Shown: piece after piece, positions 58,264-64,000 of the stretch
How the letters are laid out: each line of letters starts with the position of its first letter
How positions within the stretch are numbered: position 1 is the first letter of the stretch
Origin: an uncultured Spirochaetaceae bacterium
GTDB taxonomy: Bacteria; Spirochaetota; Spirochaetia; Sphaerochaetales; Sphaerochaetaceae
NCBI GenBank assembly: GCA_944389105.1
Contig: CALXLD010000022.1
Span: 124,001-188,000, forward strand
DNA length: 64,000 nt
Reading direction: 5' to 3'
Translations under genes and position numbers: made by a program
Notes under the pieces: generated by a model
What the model saw: the letters and a program-made list of their open reading frames with translations, nothing else
Told to the model about the DNA's origin: nothing
The model's database searches: none

Positions 58264-59737
58264 GAATGAAATCAGTCCGGACTGGGAGTTCCAGGGTTCC
58301 GCCATATTCAAATTTATTTATGATGATATCCTGGACTTCCTCGCTGAAGCGTTCTACAACCTCCGCATTCCTATACACCCCATACCCTCCGGTTCCTGTG
58401 GCTCTGTAGCTATTGAGTGCAATCGTAAGCTCCCGATCGGGGGCAGAAAGGAGATCCACTCCATCAAGCTCAAGGCGCACAACTCTTTCTCCAAGCGGCC
58501 TGCTTATATCAAAGGAATATGCCACTCCTCTGTAGAAATCATAATTGTAATGTTCTTCCTTAGGTATGATGAACCTGTCGCTTATTATGACCTTCCCATC
58601 TTCTATATCGAAATACGCAGCAGACCTTTCCATCGCGCATTTCAGCATTCTTGCGGAAATACGGAGCTTCAGAAGCGTATTTGAAAATGGATAAGCAGCA
58701 AGAAGCGCTCCAAGAGTCACCTCTGGCCCCAATGATACAGGGTCATTGAAAAGGGAGACAGCAGAAACATCGGCTCCAGTTGCCTCAAGCTGCACATCAT
58801 TGAAGAAATCAGCAAGAGAGGAGCCATGGATTGCGCTCTCAAGCTTAGAGATATCGGAAAGCCTTCCATTTATCTTCCCGATGGGTTCAGATAGAGAGGC
58901 AATTACTTTCTTCTCGGTATCATCCGGAATGCCCTTCATCTTCTCTTTCAGCGGAAGCGAGGCATCTGCATGGAGGATCTCTGCATCAATGACACCATTC
59001 TTATCAAACGTCAGATGCGCAGCGTACATTGCTTTTGAGCCAACCTGAAGCGTAAGGGTCTTTCCTATATGCCTAGGCTCTATCATTGCATGCTGATGGG
59101 CAGTAAGAAGAACATCGAACCCCAGAGCCGCCAGCTCGGCTCCTCTGTTCTCTTTTATCTCTCCCTCTTCATCTCCGAATCCGCCATGATAAATGCAGAT
59201 CGTGAAATCCGGAGACAGCTTTCTTCCCTCCTCCAGTGCCATAGCAGCCGCTTTGACAGAATCTGTGATCTCAAGCCCTTCAAGATTCTCCTTCTTCTCC
59301 CAGATATTCACATAATCCGTTATAACGCCGACGAAAAGAAATCTGAGGCCATCTTCCGTCTCTTTTACTGTATACGGCTTTACAGAGAGCTCTTCCCTCA
59401 GATCTTTAAGATTCGCTGCAAGGATCTCAGCATCCAGCGATGAGAGGAAATCACGGAGCGTATCATATCCGAAGTTGAAATCATGGTTTCCCGGAACATA
59501 GACCGAAAGCCCTGCCCTGTTGAATACTTCGGAGGCAAGAAATGGCCTGATCCTGTTTCTTATCTCATACCGTACAAGAGGAGAGCCCTGCAGAACATCT
59601 CCCCCATCAGCTATAATCGCACCATCCCTGAAGCAGGAAGACAATGCGATATACCCCATATTCTTCTTACCATCAGAGATATAATCAGTTGGATAGATAT
59701 ATGAATGGGTATCACTGGTAAAATACAGATCTGCCAT
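58253..59737 (-). CDS. 5'-nucleotidase-family metallophosphatase
   Basis: A 494-residue protein. N-terminal calcineurin-like domain: TSDTHSYIYP (about 7-16), IIADGGDVLQGSPL (about 41-54), VPGNHDFNFG (about 81-90), YHGGFGD and TAHQHAMIEP (about 214-223) carry the dinuclear metal ligands. A 5'-nucleotidase C-terminal domain follows (LNSYRATGTGGYGV near 443 stacks the base). Unlike periplasmic UshA it has no signal peptide, so it acts in the cytoplasm. Last gene of the phosphonate-type importer operon, which suggests it dephosphorylates the imported compound. Confidence 0.85.
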   Translation of the reverse strand: MADLYFTSDTHSYIYPTDYISDGKKNMGYIALSSCFRDGAIIADGGDVLQGSPLVRYEIRNRIRPFLASEVFNRAGLSVYVPGNHDFNFGYDTLRDFLSSLDAEILAANLKDLREELSVKPYTVKETEDGLRFLFVGVITDYVNIWEKKENLEGLEITDSVKAAAMALEEGRKLSPDFTICIYHGGFGDEEGEIKENRGAELAALGFDVLLTAHQHAMIEPRHIGKTLTLQVGSKAMYAAHLTFDKNGVIDAEILHADASLPLKEKMKGIPDDTEKKVIASLSEPIGKINGRLSDISKLESAIHGSSLADFFNDVQLEATGADVSAVSLFNDPVSLGPEVTLGALLAAYPFSNTLLKLRISARMLKCAMERSAAYFDIEDGKVIISDRFIIPKEEHYNYDFYRGVAYSFDISRPLGERVVRLELDGVDLLSAPDRELTIALNSYRATGTGGYGVYRNAEVVERFSEEVQDIIINKFEYGGTLELPVRTDFILIL

Positions 59738-59738
59738 A

Positions 59739-60557
59739 CTATCCTCTCATAAGTACGGTTCTGAGTCTGGAAGAGCACCATTCCACAATGAGAACAAGGA
59801 TGACAAGTCCCAGAAGAATAGCACCAACATCATTCCACCTGTAGGAATTCATGGCAAAGATAAGAGGCGCACCTATACCACCTGCACCTACGATTCCGAG
59901 AACCGTCGCATCCCGGAGATTCATATCAAAGCGATAAATAAGCGTAGATGTGAATGACGGCATCAGCTGTGGAATTATTCCATACCGTATTTTATCGAAA
60001 ACAGAGCATCCAGCGGCTGAAAGAGATTCGAGAATACCTTTATCCAGATCCTCAATCGTCTCTATGAACATCTTCGAGAGCATGCCTATAGAGCAGACAG
60101 ACATCGTCAGAAGACCGGCAAATGCACCAGGCCCTGTAACCATGATGAACATAAGGCCATAGACAAAGGACGGAACGGTCCTTATTGCCATTACAAGTAT
60201 GCGGAATATGACTGCAATAGGCTTAGGAACTATATTCCCCGCGCCAAGGAAAGCAAGCGGTATTGAAATAACAGCCCCCACAAGCGTTCCAAGAAATGCA
60301 ATACACATCGTCTCAAGCAGGAGGTATGGCACTCCGTTTCTTCCAAGCGTGAAGAGGATATCCGTGGTCGGATGAAGAATGCCAAGGACAATCCCTTTAG
60401 CGACAGAGAGACCGGAGCCTCCTGTGGAATTGGATTCAAGCGCGCTTCCTGACCAGGCTGTAAGCAGCACGCAGATCAGTATAATAAGAAGTGTTGCTAT
60501 CCACTTTCTGGGTTCTTTAGAGAGGGTTTCAGCAGGTGTTAGCTTTATTTCTGGCAT
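59739..60557 (-). CDS. phnE: Phosphonate-type ABC permease (PhnE), second copy
   Basis: About 272 residues, six membrane segments, coupling loop SLSAAGCSVFDKIRYGIIPQ (about 177-196) and LGIVGAGGIGAPL near the C-terminus as in PhnE. GGAGGG precedes the 60557 ATG; the frame stays open upstream but overlaps the first phnE in a non-homologous way. Pairs with 60566 to form the membrane channel. Confidence 0.9.
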   Translation of the reverse strand: MPEIKLTPAETLSKEPRKWIATLLIILICVLLTAWSGSALESNSTGGSGLSVAKGIVLGILHPTTDILFTLGRNGVPYLLLETMCIAFLGTLVGAVISIPLAFLGAGNIVPKPIAVIFRILVMAIRTVPSFVYGLMFIMVTGPGAFAGLLTMSVCSIGMLSKMFIETIEDLDKGILESLSAAGCSVFDKIRYGIIPQLMPSFTSTLIYRFDMNLRDATVLGIVGAGGIGAPLIFAMNSYRWNDVGAILLGLVILVLIVEWCSSRLRTVLMRG

Positions 60558-60565
60558 ACTCCCTC

Positions 60566-61405
60566 CTACGTAAGCTTGCTTCTGAGCCAGGAGCTCAGAG
60601 ATTCTATGACGACAACAGCGACAAACAGGGCGATAAGGATCATTCCGACTCTTGGATACTCCCTCCACCCTATTTTCTCATTGAGGATAAGCCCAAGACC
60701 GCCAGCTCCGACATAACCAAGAATCGAAGCATAACGGACATTGCCCTCAAAACAGAAAAGCACAGTTGAAAGGAACGAAGGAAGGACCTGCGGCCATACT
60801 GAATACCTTATTGCCGAAAGCTTTCCCATACCCAGCGCTTCCAATGCCTCATGCGATCCCATATCAACGGTCTCTATCTGCTCATAAAGTATCTTTCCGC
60901 AATATGCGAACGTAAATACCGCGATGGCAACTGTTCCGGCAAGCGTACCAAGGCCGAAGACATATGTGGCAATAAGTGCGACAACAAGTGTCGGAAGAGT
61001 TCTCACAACTGAGAAGAAGAACTTGAAAAATCCAGTAACGGCTCTGTTTTTAACAAGATTACCGCTTGATAGTACAGAAAATGGGATGCATAGGAGCGCT
61101 CCGATCACAGAACCGAGCAGACTCATCTTTATTGTGTCCCACAGCGGCGTCCACACCTGTGACATATAAGCCCAGTCAGGGGGGAACATATCACCGAGCA
61201 TTACGAAAAAGTAATTTATTCTCAGCAGAAGAGTGGACAGGGAGAAACCAGTAATCTCTCCGGAAATGATAGTGGCAGCAAGAAGCAGGATGATAACAAG
61301 AGGAAGTCTTGAACGCTTCTCTTCTACCTTCTTGCCGTTTCCTAAAGTGTAGCTGTATGGCCTGAAGATGCGATCATAAAGTCCTGGAGAATCAGACGGC
61401 TTCAT
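60566..61405 (-). CDS. phnE: Phosphonate-type ABC permease (PhnE), first copy
   Basis: About 279 residues. Coupling loop ALEALGMGKLSAIRYSVWPQ and C-terminal LGYVGAGGLGLIL mark PhnE. A ~30-residue hydrophilic N-terminus precedes the first membrane segment. The 61405 ATG is chosen because GGGGA stands 8 bases upstream; it overlaps the end of phnC by 14 bases. Longer in-frame starts would extend far into phnC. Confidence 0.9.
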   Translation of the reverse strand: MKPSDSPGLYDRIFRPYSYTLGNGKKVEEKRSRLPLVIILLLAATIISGEITGFSLSTLLLRINYFFVMLGDMFPPDWAYMSQVWTPLWDTIKMSLLGSVIGALLCIPFSVLSSGNLVKNRAVTGFFKFFFSVVRTLPTLVVALIATYVFGLGTLAGTVAIAVFTFAYCGKILYEQIETVDMGSHEALEALGMGKLSAIRYSVWPQVLPSFLSTVLFCFEGNVRYASILGYVGAGGLGLILNEKIGWREYPRVGMILIALFVAVVVIESLSSWLRSKLT

Positions 61406-62144
61406 AGCTTTCATCCCCATATATTGATGCAAGAACAGCTTTATCCACATCACCAGCAGGTCCATCGAATACAATCTGCCCTGCTCTTACTCCGATTACC
61501 CTATCACAGTATTCAAGAGCAAGTTCTACATGATGTATATTGATCAGAACCGTTATTCCCATGTTCTTGTTTATATTCCTGAAATCATCCATAACAGCCT
61601 TGGCTGTAACTGGATCGAGAGCTGCAACTGGCTCATCTGCAAGGATTATTGAAGGATTCTGAGCAAGAGTACGGGCAAGTGCCACCCTCTGCTGCTGTCC
61701 TCCTGACAGCTGATCTACTCTTGTATAGGCTTTCTCAAGTATTCCGACTTTATCAAGTGCCTCAAGAGCCTTGAGTTTAGCGCTTCTTGGGAATATGCCA
61801 AGGACACGCCTCCACAGTGGAAGATCCGGTACGAATGCTGTGAGAACATTTCTTATTACCGTCGTACGGGTAACAAGATTAAAGGACTGGAAGATCATGC
61901 CGATCCCTCTTCTGAGCTTTCGCAGTCCCTTGCCTGAAAGCCTGCTTACATCTGTTCCATCGACAGTCAGAGTACCCTGGGAAATCGGATGCATTCTATT
62001 TATTGCCCTGATCAGCGTAGATTTTCCAGCACCCGAAAGTCCTATTATCGCGACAAATTCCCCGTCCGCTATTGTAAGGTTTACATCCTTCAGGCCAACA
62101 GTGCCATTCGGATATACCTTGGTGACATCTTTGAAAACTATCAT
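61392..62144 (-). CDS. phnC: Phosphonate-type ABC transporter ATPase
   Basis: A 250-residue ATPase: GLSGAGKSTLIR (about 35-46), LSGGQQQRVALART (about 144-157), IILADEPVAALDPVTA (about 165-180). Closest in style to PhnC/PhnT of phosphonate importers. A GGAG site follows an intercistronic hairpin that separates it from phnD, a common device for making binding protein in excess over the membrane parts. Confidence 0.93.
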   Translation of the reverse strand: MIVFKDVTKVYPNGTVGLKDVNLTIADGEFVAIIGLSGAGKSTLIRAINRMHPISQGTLTVDGTDVSRLSGKGLRKLRRGIGMIFQSFNLVTRTTVIRNVLTAFVPDLPLWRRVLGIFPRSAKLKALEALDKVGILEKAYTRVDQLSGGQQQRVALARTLAQNPSIILADEPVAALDPVTAKAVMDDFRNINKNMGITVLINIHHVELALEYCDRVIGVRAGQIVFDGPAGDVDKAVLASIYGDESYEAV

Positions 62145-62157
62145 CTTTCTCCATAAA

Positions 62158-62179
62158 GGGAGGGGAATCCACCCCTCCC
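62158..62179 (-). terminator. Intercistronic hairpin between phnD and phnC
   Basis: GGGAGGGG (62158-62165) pairs perfectly with CCCCTCCC (62172-62179) around 6 bases. On the minus strand only three Ts follow before the phnC ribosome binding site, so it probably acts as a partial terminator or 3'-end stabiliser. Confidence 0.6.
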
Positions 62180-62191
62180 ATTCAGCATATT

Positions 62192-63235
62192 TTATACGCC
62201 AGTGTTCCTCATGATATCCTGAGCAATTCTCTCGTTATCATAATCAGAAGATGTTGCTGGAAGATATCCTGTATGGCTGTAAATCGCGATTACATTTCTT
62301 CCTTCCTCTGTCTTGTTGAGGTTCATGAAAGCTGTCTGGAGAGCTGAGACAAACTCCGGAGTAATCGTCCTGCTTGTCTTTGACACACAGACTGTATCGT
62401 TATAGATCATCGGAGTTACGCCTACAAGATCTGTCTCTGTCCAGATATCCTGAGTGCGGCCGAATGTAGTAACCCAGTCCTCCTCATAGTCTCTTCTGGC
62501 ATCTGCGAATGTGCAGAGGACATCTACCTGGCCGGAAGCAAGGCGTGCAAAGGCTGATGGATATGAATCAACCTGAACTGTATGCTGAAGATCGCCGATT
62601 GTCTTTCCATCATAATTATCCATAAGCCAGATTGTAGGATATACATAACCAGCAGAACTTGTAGAGCTCATTACAGCCCAGTTAGCAGAATTGAGATCAT
62701 CCCATGTAAGAGTCTCGCCAGCATTCACCTTTGCTGCAAGTTCCTGTCCCTTTGCAGAAGGTCCGGCAATGATCAGAGCACGGTATCCGACAGCCTGATT
62801 ATCGCTTGCTGTTATAGGCTCATTGCTGTTCCAGTCCCTTGGATCATCGCTATCAACGGAAAGACCATCGCGTGTTGCTGTCAGAATTACATCGCAGCCA
62901 TCCTCATAAAGGATGTATGTATTTGCAGGCATACCTACAGCCACATCAGCGGTTCCTGCTGAAAGCGCAATACCTACAGCCTCATAGTTTGTTCCTACAG
63001 AAATATTTACATTCTCTACATCGTAACCTAGAGAAGCGAGTTCTGTTGTAAGGAGATTCTTCAGCGGTTCTGTAACCATGATGATCTCGCTTGGCTCACG
63101 GGATGGAACATACATGATGTTAAGATCGCGGATAACAGTGTTTCCTGACTCCGATACGGCAGCTTCAGAACTGCCCTGTGCAAACAGGCTGAGCGCCATA
63201 AGCGCAACAGCGAAGACCATTAAAGCCTTTTTCAT
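62192..63235 (-). CDS. phnD: Phosphonate-type substrate-binding protein
   Basis: A 347-residue PhnD/phosphite-binding family protein with a signal peptide ending LFAQGSSEAA. The core shows VPSREPSEIIMVTEPLKNLL (about 43-62), SAGTADVAVGMP and STSSAGYVYPTIWLM, where Ser/Thr residues usually hold the phosphonate oxygens. The ligand could be a phosphonate, phosphite or a phosphate ester. It overlaps the LacI-type gene by 4 bases, so regulator and importer are one operon. Confidence 0.88.
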   Translation of the reverse strand: MKKALMVFAVALMALSLFAQGSSEAAVSESGNTVIRDLNIMYVPSREPSEIIMVTEPLKNLLTTELASLGYDVENVNISVGTNYEAVGIALSAGTADVAVGMPANTYILYEDGCDVILTATRDGLSVDSDDPRDWNSNEPITASDNQAVGYRALIIAGPSAKGQELAAKVNAGETLTWDDLNSANWAVMSSTSSAGYVYPTIWLMDNYDGKTIGDLQHTVQVDSYPSAFARLASGQVDVLCTFADARRDYEEDWVTTFGRTQDIWTETDLVGVTPMIYNDTVCVSKTSRTITPEFVSALQTAFMNLNKTEEGRNVIAIYSHTGYLPATSSDYDNERIAQDIMRNTGV

Positions 63236-64000
63236 TTTTGTTCTCCTTGCTTCAATGAAGCTGTATTTTCTGAAAGACGAGCCGGACAGAAAACACTCAT
63301 GCTCTGCCCTCTTTCACCTTTCATCTTCTCTGATAGCATCCTGAAAGCTGTGAGCCAGACATCATCTGTGAAGATCCTCAGCTCAAGCCCCTTCTCCACC
63401 GCACCGGGGAAGAAATTATTATATGTTACTGTAACTGCTCTTGATTTCCGCTCTTCAAGTGCCCTGAAAACACCTTTCGCGGTATCTGGATCTGAGATGA
63501 ATATTCCATCAGGAAGCTTTTCCATTGCCATTACTTCCTTATATCCGGAATCCGCTTCCATTGTTCCTATCCGGAACCATTCCTCCCTAAATAGGCCATT
63601 TGCATCAAGAAGGCTTCTGAATTCTTCGGCCCTTCTTTTCCCGATAACAGATGAAGATCTTCTGTACAGTCCTCCAACGTATCCGATATCCCTGATGCCA
63701 CCTGCAAGGAAATAATCCATAACCTGCTTCTCTGCATTGCTATAGTCAATCATTATGGAATCATAGGAGTAATCCGAACCGGTATTGTTTATCAGCAGAA
63801 GGCTCTCTGAAATGCTCTGGAAATAGGAAATCTCATCAGCTGAGAACTCCCCAAGCGCAATAACGCCATCAGCACCTTCAGGGGACAGGGAAAGCTGAAA
63901 ACCCCTCATCCTTGCGTTCGGCTCAAGAAAGGAGAGGAGCTTCTTCTCAAACCCCGGCTTCTCGACAGGGGAAAGAGAAAGAAACACATGGTTCTGCGTT
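63232..64000 (-). CDS. LacI/EbgR-type transcriptional regulator, N-terminus beyond window edge
   Basis: At least 255 residues of the effector-binding and dimerisation part of a LacI-family protein: DGVIALGEFSADEI, SIMIDYSNAEKQVMDYFLAG, GYVGGLYRRSSS, PDGIFISDPDTAKGVFRAL and TDDVWLTAFRMLSEKM match the EbgR-like branch. The frame is open to the right edge and the expected helix-turn-helix is absent, so the true start lies outside; an internal GTG near 63987 is not the start. It is first in line with phnD-phnC-phnE-phnE-nucleotidase, which suggests control by a sugar-like ligand. Confidence 0.82.
   Translation of the reverse strand, partial: TQNHVFLSLSPVEKPGFEKKLLSFLEPNARMRGFQLSLSPEGADGVIALGEFSADEISYFQSISESLLLINNTGSDYSYDSIMIDYSNAEKQVMDYFLAGGIRDIGYVGGLYRRSSSVIGKRRAEEFRSLLDANGLFREEWFRIGTMEADSGYKEVMAMEKLPDGIFISDPDTAKGVFRALEERKSRAVTVTYNNFFPGAVEKGLELRIFTDDVWLTAFRMLSEKMKGERGQSMSVFCPARLSENTASLKQGEQK

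Overview
The window looks like chromosome from a host-associated member of the Spirochaetota, probably near Sphaerochaeta/Treponema. This rests on solute-binding proteins whose signal peptides end in FA-x-GSSE, a small beta-barrel outer-membrane protein ending in Phe, ECF and phosphonate-type importers, and mid-range base composition; there is no rRNA, so the assignment is tentative. Nearly all of it is ordinary, densely packed housekeeping DNA with many 4-base ATGA overlaps.

Layout. 1-5.7 kb: start of a threonine dehydratase (-), a TetR regulator, a radical SAM enzyme directly followed by metK, a membrane protein and an M18 aminopeptidase. 5.8-9.1 kb: a lipoprotein, the tail of a broken ATPase gene, an intact DUF4143-type ATPase, a cluster of palindromic repeats, tRNA-Ala(CGC) and a beta-barrel protein. 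9.2-12.5 kb (-): operon nif3-like, lspA, small membrane protein, glycosidase-like propeller, and an in-frame M19 dipeptidase/beta-lactamase chimera. 12.5-15.8 kb: Lon-like protease, TrmH-type methyltransferase, rsmI. 15.9-20.1 kb: two phage-shock (Psp) operons around pspF, each with a sigma-54 promoter and a pair of 13-bp inverted repeats. 20.2-24.5 kb: carAB. 24.5-28.7 kb: structured leader, aspS, flavoprotein, OsmC-like protein, and a gene split by an in-frame stop. 28.7-38.6 kb (-): aldolase/split transketolase operon, malic enzyme, ribokinase, and a sugar ABC importer whose operon ends in a Cys/Met-type PLP enzyme. 38.9-45.4 kb: LacI regulator, proS, phosphohexomutase, ankyrin protein, adenosine deaminase. 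45.4-51.8 kb: rhomboid protease, two tandem sigma-54 small RNAs, rlmE, mscS, htpG, ROK regulator, lipoprotein. 51.9-58.3 kb: aldose epimerase, nitrilase-family amidase, a third small-RNA-like element, isochorismatase-family hydrolase, nucleoside phosphorylase plus a complete ECF importer. 58.3-64 kb (-): LacI regulator, phnD, phnC, two phnE and a 5'-nucleotidase-family enzyme.

The strongest unexplained signal is at 46.2-46.46 kb: two consecutive non-coding units, each with a -24/-12 sigma-54 promoter, a similar 5' segment starting at the predicted transcription start (GAGCAA(A)CAGTTTTT...ACCTCCTTT) and a strong Rho-independent terminator. ACCTCCTTT is complementary to a strong Shine-Dalgarno sequence, so these look like paralogous small RNAs acting on ribosome binding sites. 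A related block (GAGCAAAC...CAAACCTCCTT) occurs at 53.69-53.72 kb without a sigma-54 promoter.

A second window-wide signal is promoter placement. At least twelve genes have a -10 hexamer ending 6 or 7 bases before the ATG and no Shine-Dalgarno sequence, often with a good -35 at 17 bp, which predicts widespread leaderless mRNAs alongside Shine-Dalgarno-led genes.
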